A stretch of 64,000 nucleotides of DNA from Tolypeutes matacus (GCA_026826555.1 JAKSZT010054304.1:31923888-31987887); one strand, 5' to 3'; positions 1 through 12,296 are shown, counted from the first letter of the stretch. Numbers and translations: made by a program. The notes: a model not told the origin generated them from the sequence alone.

Positions 1-1874
1 CTAGTTTTTCTGTACACACAAAAAAGATTTATTACATATAAACTATAGATACAATAAACCTGACCCAAGAAATCTGACTTAAAAATAAGTCTTCCCCTTT
101 TTATAAAGTGTATAAAAGAATGAGGAAATCACATGTACTGTTAATAGAAGTGTCATTGATATAATCACTTTGGAAATATCAGTGGACAAAGAAAAATTTC
201 AGAGACTTTTCAATGCAGCAGTGGAGCTGAAAGACCCAATGGAGTGAGTTCCATATAGAATGAGAAATCATTCTGAGGCAGTAAGAATAGGTTATTCTTT
301 CAAGTAGCTTTGCTGTCATGGAAAAGAGAGACATGGTTGGTAAGTAAGGGAAACGGAGTAAAAAGAAAGGGTTGTTTTTATGTTTCTTTTAATTTTATTT
401 TTAGATCAACAGTTCTATTTAAAACAGTGATATATACATTTATAGCTGGAGGTGACCCCATAGAGATGGAAAAACATACAAAAATAGGGGCATAAATTCT
501 ACCTGGGATCATGTGTGCTTTATCTTAATGAGGAAAGAAGTAAAATTTCGTTGATACAGATGCAGATTGGTATATATTTGCAGCAGTAAAACTCTAAGAG
601 ATTGTCACTGTTTCAAAATTTTTTGCAGTGAAATGGGAATGTTCACTGAGAGTGATGTGGCTAAAAGTTTGAGAAGACAGGGGAATGAAGTATTTATCTA
701 GGTTAGTGGGAGATTTAGCACCCTTGAGAAAATGTAATATGGCTACTGTGCAACAAAATTGATTCATCTGACATTAGTTATGGTGAATTTGATGGGAAAC
801 CAGTCGATATAGTTCCATGCATTTTAGTTTTTGTTTGTTTTTCTTTTTGTTTTTGTTTTTTCCTGCCAAGCTCATCTGTGTGAAGTTAAGCTCAGAGAAA
901 ATGGAAGGTTAACCCAGAGTATATGAATACTTAAGTGTGCAAGGAAATTGAAGGCATTATACATATTGATGGTGATTATAACTGCCCATGGAATTCATGC
1001 TTTGTTTTTTACCTTTATAGCTATCATTATATCACCTGTAGCTACATATTAGAATCTACAGTTTTTAATTATTCTCTGCCCAAGCTTTTCTTGGACTATT
1101 GTACAGAAATATGAGCTTGTAAAGTACCTTTGTTGTCTTTGTGACTCTAAGCAAAATTTCTGAAAGTAGTTTGGAGTACTTATGAGCTCCAAATTTATCA
1201 TCCACTCATTCACAAGGTCACTTATTCACTCATGCTGCTTTCCTCTGTGGTAATAAATCATCTATTCCAATCGGTAAACTGCCTTTCTTGAAAGAGCCAT
1301 GATCCTTTATTCTAAGTATTTGAAAATACTAAATAAAAGAACTGAATTGGAAGTGTGCAACATAACTACAGTAGAGGAATGTATCAGAGTTTAGATCTCA
1401 GTAGGCAGACTGGGAAAAAATTCCTTCAAATAATTTTTGATGGAAAAGTTCCAAGAAAATCCCAAAGTGTGCTTTTAGCAAGAAGTTACAGACTTGTTAA
1501 AGGGGGTGTTGGTGTTGATGGTAGGATAATTTTGACCATAAAAAAAAATAGTTTCCTTCTTACTGCTGGGATTTTAGTAATGTGTGAGTTGATGATGAGT
1601 TCTGAGAAAGGAAATCAGACTAACACATAATAATTATGGCCTATATGTTACAAACTATGAAAAGAAGGAAAAAACTCGTAATTATAATCTATACAATCTG
1701 ATCAGGAGAGACTTTATTACAAACAGCCAGTCATTTTAAGCTAAGTCAAAAACAAGAGCAGGATCTTTAGCCTCATGGGAAATAAGAGAGGTTACAACCC
1801 ACCTAAGACAAACATGGAATATTGTTTTATACCCAGAAAAACCCCTACTTCTGCCTTTGCTACTGAATAAAACC
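1..1874. other. AT-rich DNA, no gene or repeat recognised
   Basis: I see no splice-bounded exon, no long open frame and no repeat that I can name. The open frames here are under 95 codons and have no recognisable domain. A T-rich run with TTTTTG units lies near 826-860. Confidence 0.5.
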
Positions 1875-2110
1875 TTAAGGAGCATTTACTGGAAACCAAG
1901 AATAATGTTGTCCTATTTAATCCTCATAGTAACTCTAAAAATTGGGTATTGTCACCATTTAACCTATCATTAAGAAAATGGAAGCACATATTTCTCTAAC
2001 TTACCCAAGGTTTAAAGTGGATTTAAATTTGAACTCAGATTATCTAACTAAAAATTCCATGCTTAAACTACTGTGCTTTGCTATCTCCCTAAGCAGATTG
2101 CCATTTGGGG
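1875..2110 (-). mobile_element. MIR SINE remnant, antisense
   Basis: The order of short motifs follows the reverse complement of a MIR. There is an 'atttaatcctcatagtaactct' type stretch, then a gap-rich 'accatttaacc..aagaaaatggaagcac' stretch, then 'taacttacccaagg', then 'tttgaactcagat'. Divergence is high, as expected of this ancient tRNA-derived family. It is non-coding; small open frames on both strands are incidental. Confidence 0.6.
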
Positions 2111-2687
2111 AAAAAAAAAAGTTCATATTTACTATACTCCACACTTTTCTTTGCATTTGTTCTTGTGCATAACTTAGCATGACTTGCGAAAGAATTTTCT
2201 TATATTTATATGTTGCTATTGCTGAAACAAATATCAAATAAATCAGTCTTTGTATTCTGATTTCAAGAGCTTTAGATATTTTGTCACTTTAATTTTGGCA
2301 AGTATGTGGTATTCTAGATGCTTTTAAATAATAATTTGGATGAAAATTACCATATTTTCAAACCACTTCTGAGGCAGGTTGTATCCATGATATATATTTT
2401 CTGTGTATAACAGTGTAACAACATCAAATTTGCTTAATTTTGCCTCATTTGCTTATTTACTCTTTTAGGACTTATTAGTATTTCAGGAGCAAATACACAA
2501 TACCTTCCAACTACATAAGCATCTATTCACTTAACATCAGTGCAATTTTTAAGACCATACATTCCTATTGATTTGGAGGCTATCATTTGCCAAAGCTTAG
2601 TTTTACACACATGCTGAATAACGTGAGAATTGTTTCAGGTGCCCAGTGTTGAAATCATTCAGAGGAAAACATGCTATTGAAAGATAA

Positions 2688-2747
2688 TTTCAATTTGTAA
2701 AACTGAAATTTGCAAAATTTTCAATTTGTAAAATTGAAATTTATAAA
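2688..2747. repeat. 30-bp tandem duplication, self-complementary
   Basis: Two units of 30 bp (2688-2717 and 2718-2747) share the core TTTCAATTTGTAAAAYTGAA. Each unit also contains CAATTT/AAATTG inverted halves, so either strand could fold on itself. It is non-coding. Confidence 0.75.
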
Positions 2748-3269
2748 ATTTCCATTTAAAGTTTGCTGAATAAATCCAAGCACTTTATTTTACTGCAAGT
2801 CATATAACACAATATTCATTAAAACTTGGTCTCTGGACTTCATAAATTATCTAGTCACAAGAATAGGAATTTTTTAAATATAAAATTTGATAAATTAAAA
2901 ACTACATTAACTAAAGGGCATAGTAATCTCTGGAAAAGATAAAAAGAAATCTTTATCATGAAAATACAAGTTTTATGAGCATAAATAATGATCTAAAAAG
3001 ATTTTGGTGTCTTAACCTCTTGTGTGGACATTTTGTGATCAATGGAAATCAGTGAAATCGTGTGTTTTAACTATAAAAATCACAAAGAACAACACAATAT
3101 TATTAGTTGAATACTTCCTAAATTCATTGGCATTTGCCAAGATCACAGATATATCATTTTTTCATAACATGTTTGTCAGAGGGGAAATGAAAGTAACTCA
3201 GTGAGTGAGTGCTGATATTGAGGTTTTCTTTTCACATATCATTTTTCATCTTGGACATGTGATCTTTTC

Positions 3270-3312
3270 TGTGGCTCTATTCAAATGAGAATGTGGCTCT
3301 ATTCAAATGTGA
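3270..3312. repeat. 22-bp tandem duplication
   Basis: The sequence TGTGGCTCTATTCAAATG is present twice in direct orientation with a 22-bp period. The copies differ only at the unit ends. Confidence 0.8.
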
Positions 3313-3942
3313 TAGTCATCTGTGGTTTCATTAAAATTTTTAAGAAATATTGCATAGTGCTTAAGAACACAACACAAATCTTTGATAAACCAGATAACAT
3401 AAAATATAATGTGAATATATTTAAGTCTTCATCTGTAGTGGTCAAGAAATAGATCCCAGTCAGGCTATCAGACAAAGGAAGAAATAAAGATATGTACCAT
3501 CTGATATCATAAGGGAATAAGTGATCTTTTAATTAAATATAGCTTAGATTATTCTTTATTATCTCTAAACCTCTTTTGTTGAAGCTTGCTAAAATAACAT
3601 GATACTTTCCATATAACAAAGCATTTAAAATCATTGATCCCTTGTGAATGTTGTGCAAAATGTTTAGTAGAGTATCCCAAGTAAAATTTTAAGAAATATT
3701 TTATTCTTTTATACCTGGTAGTCATAAAGAAAGAACAGCTTTTTTTGCCTTTTCCATTTTTCTTGTCTTTTACATTTATTAATGTAAATTTTGCTTTCAC
3801 ATTTGATCTTCCTGTATATTACTCAATATATATGTACCATCAAAATTATAAATTCCTGGTTTATTAATGAAACACTTGTGTTCTAAAAAGTAAACAGCTA
3901 TTTGATCCATAATGTGAGTGTATATGCAAATATGATATTCAT

Positions 3943-4680
3943 TTTTTTAGGTTTTCTAACTTTTTTTAACTTTTAAAGAAGCTTTAGATTACATAAATGT
4001 TACAGCAGATATATAGGGGATTCACATTTGCCCCACCCATTTCCCCTCCCACACTTTCCCACATTAACAACATCTTTCATTAGTGTGGTACATTTGTTAC
4101 AATTGATGAACACATATTAAAGCATTGCTATTATCCTTGGACTATAGTTTGCATTATAGTTTACACTCTGCCTCGCACAATTTTATAGGTTATGACAAAA
4201 TGTATAATGGTCGTATCCATCGTTGCAATGACATACAGGACAATTCCAATGTCCCAAAAATGCCTGTTACACTTATTCTTCCCTCTCCTTCCCTTCCGAA
4301 CCTCTGGGAACCACTGCCTTTATATCAGTGATAAAAAGTTCTTCCTTGCTAAAATAATACAAGTCTATAATAGAATAATAATAAGTCTACTTTAGTCCAT
4401 TGTTCATTCCCCAAACTTGACAATTTTGGAATAGTGATGACCACTGTTTCTAATTGAGAGGTAGCTTAGGTCCCATAGGGCAGATGTTGTCTTGCTTGCA
4501 GTTGCAGACATTCTCTGTTCCTTGGGATGGGCATTGTCCATCATCATCTTCTTGATAGTTGTCCTGAGGGAGTTCAAAGAACTGGAAAGTAGGTGTTGCA
4601 ACTCTACTAAGATTCAGGGCTCAACCAGCACATGAATGGGCCAAAGATTTAAGTCTCTGGGACATATATTTAATAAGTAT
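3943..4680 (-). mobile_element. L1-type 3'UTR element, distal part (minus strand)
   Basis: The left end is T-rich (3943-3975), which is the poly(A) end of a minus-strand element. Next come motifs shared with old L1 3' ends, such as 'tagtgtggtacatttgttac' and 'gacaaaatgtataatgg'. The body is collinear with the reverse complement of 13050-13730, and related to 31830-32310. The alignment stops at about 4680 and resumes at about 5453, where a second L1 fragment has been inserted. The subfamily looks lineage-specific, but I cannot name it. Confidence 0.7.
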
Positions 4681-5330
4681 ATATAAAGAGATGTTACAAC
4701 TCAACAATAAAAAGACAAATGACCCAATTAAAAAAATGGGCCAAAGACTTGAATAGACATTTCTCCGAAGAAGAAATACAAATGGCAAAAAAAACACATG
4801 AAGAAATGCTCAACATCACCCATGATTAGGGAAATGCAAATCAAAACTACAATGAGATATCATTTCACACCTATCAGAATGGCCACTATGAAAAAGACAG
4901 AGAACTACAAGTGTTGGAGAGGATGTGGAGAGATAGGAACACTTCTTCACTGTTGGTGGGAATTCAGGATGGTACAACCACTATGGAGGACGTTTGGCAG
5001 TTCCTAAAGAAGTTGAATATAGACTTGCCATGTGACCCAACATCTGCACACTGATCTTCATAGCCACATTATTCACCATTGCCAGAAGTTGGAAACAACC
5101 CAGGTGTCCATCAACAGATGAATGGATAAACAAACTGTGGTCTATTCACATGATGGAATATTATGCAGCTGTAAGAAGAAAGGAAGTCATAAAGCATATG
5201 GCAACATGGATGAACCTGGAGGACATTATGTTGAGTAAAGCAAGCCAGACACAAAAGGACAAAATCTGTATGAATGCATTACTATGAATCAAATATATTG
5301 TGTAATATATTGTTTGATTAAAAAAAAAAA
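4681..5330 (+). mobile_element. L1 fragment: ORF2 3' end, 5'-truncated, nested
   Basis: This carries the familiar end of L1 ORF2: 'caacaataaaaagacaaatgaccc', 'tgcaaatcaaaactacaatg', 'ggtgtccatcaacagatgaa' and 'gaatattatgcagct'. The reading frame is broken. A run of 11 A (5320-5330) closes it. Compared with the L1 at 47745-48922, the normal 3'UTR is missing after about 5288. It sits inside the minus-strand element at 3943-5810 and is therefore younger than that element. Confidence 0.75.
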
Positions 5331-5452
5331 TTTACATGTATCCATTACATTTAATTGAGAAATGTATATATTTATTCATCTGTGTTTACATTTTAGTTTT
5401 TAATTGTTTATGTTTTCTATTATTAAATGTACAAAATACAGTTAAAAAAAAA
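5331..5452 (+). other. Extra segment between two A-tracts (possible L1 3' transduction)
   Basis: About 113 bp of AT-rich sequence follows the first A-tract and ends in a second run of 9 A (5444-5452). An ATTAAA motif at 5422-5427 lies about 17 bases before that run, the usual poly(A)-signal spacing. The other copy of the host element (12.8-13.7 kb) has nothing here, so the segment came in with the insertion or after it. Confidence 0.45.
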
Positions 5453-5810
5453 TTACTGCTAATTGTACGTTCAAATAAAAGGGGCAGAAGAGCACTGTGT
5501 AGGGAAATTATAAATGAGTCTAACTCTGTTACAACGGGGAGCATAAATTCCAAAGTAAGGCCCACTGACGGGTGCTGAATTCTTGAGTTTGTCTGGCCTG
5601 CTTGTAGTATCTAACTGTCTCTAGAGGCCCCAGGAAACTCATTGTTTGAGGCCTTGTTTACTGTGGCAGTCAGTGAGATCCTGCTAAGACATGTATAAGC
5701 ATAAAACCTCTGGATGACCTCCCAACTCACTTTGAAATCTCTTAGGCATAAACACTCATTTATATTTAATACTTCCCCCCAAGCAATAACTAGCAATGCA
5801 TCTGGATAAA
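5453..5810 (-). mobile_element. L1-type 3'UTR element, proximal part (minus strand)
   Basis: This is the continuation of the element at 3943-4680. Its reverse complement matches the start of the 12.8 kb copy ('aacagagttagactcattt', 'gggccttactttggaattta') and the 46.3 kb copy ('gggaggtcatccagaggt'). The proximal boundary near 5810 is approximate. Confidence 0.65.
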
Positions 5811-7174
5811 GATCTTGACCAAATATGATATACTTGATACAATGAATTACATTCCCTTTTTTTCATCATGGTTGTTGATAACTTGGACTGAACCACATAA
5901 TTCTCTTTCTATATTTGTGAATAAAACATGCTTTAGAGGATCGTTAATTTGTACCTTGACAGTAATGTTTGGCCATAAGGTGAGTAGACATAAAATCCAT
6001 AAATCTTTGGAGGTCTGTAAAGTCTTTTGGTTTATGTCAGGAGGTAATAATTTCTTCCTCTAAAATGTTATTTCAATATCAAAATATTATAAGTAAATAT
6101 CTCTTTCATTGTATTTGGACAGAATTTACTTTCTTCTAACAATTTAGCTACTGGCATTATACATTTCAATGTAGATTCTACTGTGCCCTCTTTTGTTGGT
6201 AAAATTAAATGTGTATGTTTTCTTGATATTTTATCTTTTATCATTTTTGCTATTTAACATATGTAAACAAATGAACATATTATTTCTATGAAATTTAATA
6301 AACAGCTATTTTCATGTCCTGTTTAATTTTATATTGGTGTCTATGTTCTAAAGATGTACATCTTTCCATTAATACTTATAATTGTTAGAAAACATATGGT
6401 TTAATGTTTGAAGTGAATTCAAGTCTAGACATTTGACACTAACTTTAATTTAGGTTTTAAGTCTTCTTCTTATTGTAAAAATGAATATTTTCATTGCTTT
6501 CTGACTTCTTAGAAGGCTTTGATTCATGTTGAATATAATTCAGCTACTAAGATTATTTCCACTAGGGAAAAAATTTAGATAGAATTGAAATCCAAAATGC
6601 TATTGAGAATTTCTTTCTGCAGCTATTTCTAATTACTTAAATGTATTATTATCATAAGAAACAACCTTGAATGCCCCTTAGCATATATTAAATGATTAAT
6701 CTAACCTGACATTTGGTGACAGAAATTATAATTGTATGCATTGTTAAAACGATGTCTTATAAACATTTTTTAATTAAAATTTACAAGACTTTCTTTTATT
6801 TTCTGTTAAATAAAAATGTTTGAAATTCTTCATACTTATGGAACAGCATGATTGAAATTCAGAACACACTTGAATGAATAAATGAATTTGATATTTTAAG
6901 AATGGAATTTTATGATTAACCTTTTACTGAAGTGTAAATGTTAGAAGATAAATTTGGTTTCAGTTATTATCATTGCAAATTATATAAATTATTATTTTAT
7001 ACATATTCTCATAATTATTATACTTTATAAATATGATTTTCTTCCTTTAAGAAATAAACTGGAGCACTAAACTGTGTTAAACTTCTAAGGAATAACTTAA
7101 GGTCATTATGTTAAAAAATGTAAACAAATGTTTTAGGATTTACACCTGCTCTGTCCCATTTTTATTGGAGTCAG
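5811..7174. other. Unassigned AT-rich DNA
   Basis: No gene, RNA or named repeat was recognised. Open frames are short and occur in all frames. Confidence 0.5.
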
Positions 7175-7805
7175 TGTCTAAGTTCTTGGCTTCATTGAGG
7201 GAAAGAATTCAAGGACAAGCCACAAATCAGTTAAACAAGCAGGGAATTCACTGGGGAATAAAGCAAGAGAACAGAAGTACAAGAGTTGCGGGCCAGCATT
7301 CTCAAGGGAGAGAAACGTGGAGTTCTTCACTGGGTCCAAGACTACAGGTTCTATGCTGATAAGCAAGAGCTGAGGGGTTTGGGTACCCAGGGGTGTGGAA
7401 TGCCTAGGGATGTGTGGTTTGCTCTTTGGTGATGATTGGCTTCTGGCTGCTATTCATGACCTCTGCAGGACCTGTGTGACCAGTGGTGATTAGCCTTTGG
7501 TCACTGTGCATGAGGGGTGAGGTCACCTGAAAGCTAGGTGGGTGGGTGGTGGTGGTGGTGCCTCTCTTGCCCCTTCCCTCTTTGCTGGCTGCCTTCTGAT
7601 AATGCATCCTTTGGGGGGGGGGGGTGCTGTAAGCTGCAGGGTGTGTACTTGTAAGCTGCCCCTCCCTAACTTGCCTGTGTGACTCAGCAAATAAACGCTA
7701 GCCAGCAGTCCATTGCCTCAGTTTCTCTCACTAGGTGGTGTTTGTGTGGCTTATTTGGTTTTCTGCCCCCTTCCTCATTAGGTCCCTAATCTATCCTGCC
7801 TCACC
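7175..7805 (+). mobile_element. Solo LTR of an endogenous retrovirus (plus)
   Basis: A GC-richer island with abrupt edges sits in AT-rich DNA. It starts near TGTCTAAG and has a poly(A) signal AATAAA at 7690-7695 followed by a pyrimidine-rich U5-like stretch. No retroviral genes are attached. A run of 13 G lies near 7611-7623. The class is uncertain (ERV1-like by general look), and the right edge is approximate because I found no clean TSD. Confidence 0.55.
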
Positions 7806-8202
7806 ATGAGCATTTAGTCAATCTGTAGGTAATGAATAGCTAGGTTGTTTTAAAATATCAAATAATGTTTTTACTGAAAGTGAGAGTCATTCAATAAAGA
7901 TATGTTTATGATACTTGTCATCAAATGCTTAATTTCAAATCTTGGCCCTGTCACTTATTTTAAAGTATTTTAAACTATTTTAAAGGAAATTGATTATTTC
8001 TGTGGGGTTTCTAACAGAAAATAATTACAAGATATATTTTGTGACTGATCAAGAGAGATCATTCTTTGGCTAAGTGCTTTCATATTTCTACAGTGTAGAT
8101 ACTTAGTAAATCCATGCTAGCTTGAGGAAAACATTCATACATTTTACCTAATACACTCTCCTTTTTCTAATTTCATGCTTCTTGTCATTTTTATAGTGTG
8201 CT

Positions 8203-8656
8203 TGTGGGGTGAGTTGCTACTTGGTGTGTTGTGGGAACAAAGGCTCAGGCACAAAACAAACTTTCAGCAAATGATTGCTTTATAGCTTACACAGCACAAA
8301 GTGTCCAAAAGAGCAGGGGAAGAGATTCTAACATGGCCAGTCTCCCAGAGAGGCCAAACGCTTGGGTCAGGATGGGAGAATGATAGCTCGATATGCTCCA
8401 CTTCGCTTTGGAGAAGAGAAACCGTTTGCTGTTTGAGTGTGGATATTTATTCACTGAGAATTCCTGCCCTGATAAGCATGGGGGCTGCTGGTCCCCAGTT
8501 TCTGGGTTTAAGATCTGTTTAGGCCTTTTCATAAGAGCTAACACATCCCCCAGTTTGGGGAATGGAAATTGACTGAAACATCTGCACACAATAGAAAAGG
8601 AGGCAGGGGGTAGGTGAGGGAGAGGGCTACAGAATATGTGCCTGGCTTCCCCGGCA
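8203..8656 (-). mobile_element. Solo LTR, family A copy 1 (minus)
   Basis: This shares its sequence with 39139-39641, 42008-42503 and 61720-62260. The plus-strand left edge TGTGG..GAGTTGCTAC is the LTR 3' end. In minus orientation a TATA-like element lies at about 8441-8447 (tatttat on plus). The poly(A) signal is degraded. The 133-codon minus-strand open frame lies wholly inside the LTR and is not a gene. Confidence 0.75.
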
Positions 8657-9485
8657 GTGTCCATTACCTTCCCCAGAAAATTTATCATAGCAAAACAATA
8701 AATTGGTTTCTACTATACTTCACTGCATTGAGAATTTGGTCATAATGCGTCATCATGAATTTGAGTAATTCTAGAATTGCTAATGTATCTATCTGTTTTG
8801 TTTTAACTGAAGAAATTGTAATATCATAGCATCATCAAGGCCAAACCATCCTATGATTTCCTACTTTATTAGCCACCTGGCTTAGCCAAATTACGCTCCT
8901 TTTTGTTTTTCCTTTAATTCTAAAGTTAGACTTATTTTTTGATGTTCTTTTTATTGGTTTGCTTGTTGCTATCTTTTTTTCCCTCTACATGTTTCCTTAA
9001 TACATGTCTTAGTAAAACAATCCCAACGAACAAACTATTCCACTTTCAAAACACCCAACTCTTGACATAAGAAAATTTCCCAAAATATGTATACATCTGA
9101 TTATGACAAGTCCCTCATCTCTAGAACTTAGCTATTTAAGGAAGGAAAATGGAGATTTTCAAAATGTTTCTTGATTTTAATCACTGTTAGTTCATAGTTG
9201 ACCATCTTTTTGATGCAAAGATTTCAAGGAGACAATTTTACTGCCTTTTATCGATTAGGAAGCCTAAGACCTATCAGTTTTCACTCAGTGGTTCAAACAG
9301 TATGGGCCTATTCCTGAATAATGCAGTTCTTCTCTTTTATTCCTGTTTATATCAATTAGAAAAAAAATATTGCCTGAAATCTGGTTAATTGGGAGTCATG
9401 CATTTTACACAATGAAACACTGCATAGATAATTGAAAATAAGTTAATATTTAAGCAATTAGTTTGCATTAGGAATTAAATTCTTC
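8657..9485. other. Unassigned DNA
   Basis: No gene or repeat was recognised in this stretch. Confidence 0.45.
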
Positions 9486-9665
9486 TCATGGATCAGATCA
9501 TTAGATGAACTAAAGAACCATGTGAAGTAGTTTCATTTATTGACTACATTTTATAGATGTGGAAACTGAGAGGAGAGGTTAGGGTAACTTAAATAAGTTC
9601 ACAGAGCTATTATGTGAAGGAGTTAGTAGTTTAACACAGATAATCTGTGTTGTTTTTATGTCAAA
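9486..9665 (-). mobile_element. MIR SINE remnant, antisense
   Basis: The reverse-MIR signature 'attttatagatgtggaaactgag' is followed by 'gagaggttagggtaactta' and 'cacagagctattatg'. This is the well-conserved core region of MIR. Confidence 0.7.
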
Positions 9666-10107
9666 ACAAATGTCAGTTTACTTTTTTGGTAAGTTTTGAT
9701 TACAATAATACACTCTGTTCATGAATACTTAATCCTGGACTTACAGTAAGAATGTTATTCTGCCTCTATAGCATGCTCAGTTGTCTTTTGTACACATATA
9801 TTTGGGATAGCGCCATTATTCCAGTCAAATTAAAAAAAAATTTTAATTGACTTTACCTTCATATTTCCACCATTCTTGAAATATTTTCTATGAAAAGTAG
9901 ACAATAAATAATTAGTTTGCAATGATTTTATTTAGTATATAATATAATACTTTCTCAGTCTCTGATGCTTTATGATCTGTTGGAAATTTATAATACTATA
10001 ACTAATGTTAAATTATGGCAGTTCTTTTAATGTTTTTGCTATCGATAAAATGATTTACTAATTATGCTTTCATTCATTCTAGCACAATAATAAGTTTCTA
10101 TTTAAGA

Positions 10108-10250
10108 TTATTAAAATGTCAGGGAAATAGATGTGGTGATGGCAGCAAAACATTGACGATGTAATTAATACCACTAAATTGGACACTAGCAAATGGTTAA
10201 AATGAGAAATTTTTAGTTGTATATATGTTGCTATAAGTTTTAAAAAATGA
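10108..10250 (+). mobile_element. L1 3'UTR fragment
   Basis: About 140 bp collinear with the L1 3'UTR at 48780-48910, sharing 'gtggtgatggcagcaaaaca', 'gatgtaattaat' and the 'ggttaaaatgagaaattttt' type end. It is strongly 5'-truncated. Confidence 0.6.
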
Positions 10251-10887
10251 TTAATTATAAATTCTCTAATGCTTAATATCCAAAGAAATTGACAGGATCT
10301 TTGGTTGTTTTAATATTTATGTTGTCCTTGAAGTACTTTCTCTTCAGCAAAGTGAACGCAAGATTCAATTAATTATGATCAACTTCTAGAGTGTGGAGAT
10401 CTCTTCTCCATTTTATATCACTAAACAGAATACTTGTGAACTGGCATGTGCATGGGTGTGTGTACATATGTTACATATAATCATTTCTTGTATCACTTTG
10501 TTTATTTTGAAAGATATTAAAAATAAATATATTTTTCATTAATATTAAACAGAAATTTATATAAAGGACTCATGGAATGGCTAATTTAAGCATTGGTGAT
10601 TTGTATCCCTCTTAACTCAACTAAGATTTATTGCATTTATAATACATGATAGATATAGATTTGTTTCTGAGCTGTTTGTAGCACATATGTCACCTGTACC
10701 TTTGTTGAATATATGACTGGTAAGAACAGACTGGCCTAAATCAAATTATTATCACAATATTTGAATTTCAATAGAAATAACTTCTCTCAGGAGAAAATGC
10801 AGGATTCCATGAGAGTGTAAATAAGAGTGACCTAATCTAGGGAGTCATAGAAAGCTTCTTTGAAGAACCAACATTAAAGCTGTGACC
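10251..10887. other. Unassigned AT-rich DNA
   Basis: No gene or named repeat was seen. The right edge is the TSD of the following SINE. Confidence 0.45.
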
Positions 10888-10902
10888 TAAAGGATATGTT
10901 GC

Positions 10903-11082
10903 ATGAAGCGGCTGTGGCTCAATCAGTAGGGCTCCCGTTTACCATATGGGAGGCCCCGGGTTTGGTTCCCGGGGCTTCCTGGTGAAGGCAAGCCCGCGTG
11001 GTTAGCTGACCCAGCAAGCACAAGCAGCAATGGGGGGATAAATGAATAAATAAATAAATAAATAAATCTTTAAAAAAAAAAT
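10903..11082 (+). mobile_element. DAS-type tRNA SINE, full length with TSD
   Basis: The tRNA-like head contains an A box (GTGGCTCAATCAGTAGGGC) and a B box (GGTTTGGTTCCC), the internal pol III promoter. A body follows, then an (AAAT)n stretch, a TCTTT motif and an A-tail. It is flanked by a 15-bp direct repeat TAAAGGATATGTTGC (10888-10902 and 11082-11096), the mark of L1-type target-primed integration. The exact TSD points to a fairly young insertion. Same subfamily as 12297-12490 and 59005-59190. Confidence 0.9.
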
Positions 11083-11359
11083 AAAGGATATGTTGCGGTT
11101 AGTTAGGTAAAGAAGTGAGAGAAAAGGATTCTACACACTAGGAAGAGGGACTTATCTCATCACAAGAAATAAAAGTTTCCTGAAATGAGGACGGACGGAG
11201 AAGAATGATGTGAAAATAGGAGGAAGTGGCTAGGACAAATCTGTGGTTATGGCATTCTCTGTTATGTTTGTATCAAAAATTAGTAGACATCACTGAAGGA
11301 TTATAAATTTAGGATAATTTATTCAGAATTATATTTTTTTATCAACAGGCTGATTGACA

Positions 11360-11970
11360 TGTGTACCAGTTTAGCAGTCTGAATTCCAAAAATAGATATT
11401 GGATTATGCTTGCAAACTGGTCTGTTAATCTGGGCATGATTAAATTATGATTAGGGTGTTGACTGGGCCATGTCAGTAGGGCATTGAGCCCCACCCCTCA
11501 ATCAAATATAAAAGGTAAGGCAAAGGACAGAGGGAGTAATTTTTGAGTTGAAGTTTTGATGTTGGGGTCTTGAGCTGGAGCCCCGGGAAGTAAGAGACCT
11601 TGGTCTTGAGGAAGGAGTGAAGGCCCTGGGATAGAGACAAGCCATTCGCCTGATAGTCTACAGCTGGTTTTGTGGAGCGAAGCAAAGCCTAGTGAGCCTC
11701 ATAGTCTACAGCTGACCTTGTGGAGGAAACAGAGGCACTAAGACTGGAGAGAAACACAACCCCTGGAAAGAGAGGAACCCAAGAAGCCTGAACCCTAGCA
11801 AACATTGGCAGCTGTCTTGCTCCAACACATGGCAATGGACTTTGGTGAGGGAAGAAACTTATGCTTTATGGCCTGGTAACTGTGGACTTCTACCCCCAAA
11901 TAAATACCCTGTATAAAGACCAACCCATTTCTGGTATTTTGCATCAGCACCCCTTTGGCTGACTAGTACA
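11360..11970 (+). mobile_element. MaLR-type solo LTR (plus)
   Basis: It begins TGTGTACCAG and ends GACTAGTACA, the TG..CA termini of an LTR. The 3' part (AAATAAATACCCTGTATAAAG.. then 'atttctggtattttgcatca') closely parallels the LTR ending near 22770. The AATAAA is the LTR poly(A) signal. The structure follows the ERVL-MaLR LTRs, but the subfamily is not one I can name. Open frames inside are incidental. Confidence 0.7.
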
Positions 11971-12155
11971 ATGTGTGAAAAATGAGTTGAAGAGTATAAA
12001 AATGAATGCAAGAAGACTAGATATATAGTATTTTTACCCAGTTTGACAACTTGGAAATAAAAGCCTAATAATTTGGGAATTATTTCAATCATTACCACTT
12101 TTATAAAACCATTCCTGATTGTTCCTCTTCTAGGATGGTAGATATGTAGAAAAAT

Positions 12156-12206
<51 letters not shown>

Positions 12207-12216
12207 NNNNNNNNNN

Positions 12217-12263
<47 letters not shown>
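12156..12263 (+). repeat. (GATA)n microsatellite with assembly gap
   Basis: Perfect GATA repeats on both sides of 10 N (12207-12216). The minus-strand frame through it reads as a poly-(IYLS) artefact. The true length is unknown because the gap falls within the array. Confidence 0.98.
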
Positions 12264-12296
12264 TGATAGAGCTACCATCAAAACTATATTATTTTA

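Larger units (their letters stand above)
2111..3942. other. Unassigned AT-rich DNA with two short tandem duplications
   Basis: No gene or named repeat was recognised. Two small tandem duplications are annotated separately (2688-2747 and 3270-3312). Open frames of 60-83 codons occur on both strands without homology that I can see. Confidence 0.5.

Noticed and set aside
8287..8688. 133-codon minus-strand frame
   Set aside because: It is contained in a solo LTR that recurs in the window; other copies do not keep the frame.
12156..12263. GATA array as a CRISPR-like or regulatory array
   Set aside because: It is a plain tetranucleotide microsatellite without spacers.
11859..12281. 140-codon frame with an IYLS repeat
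   Set aside because: It reads through the GATA microsatellite and N gap.
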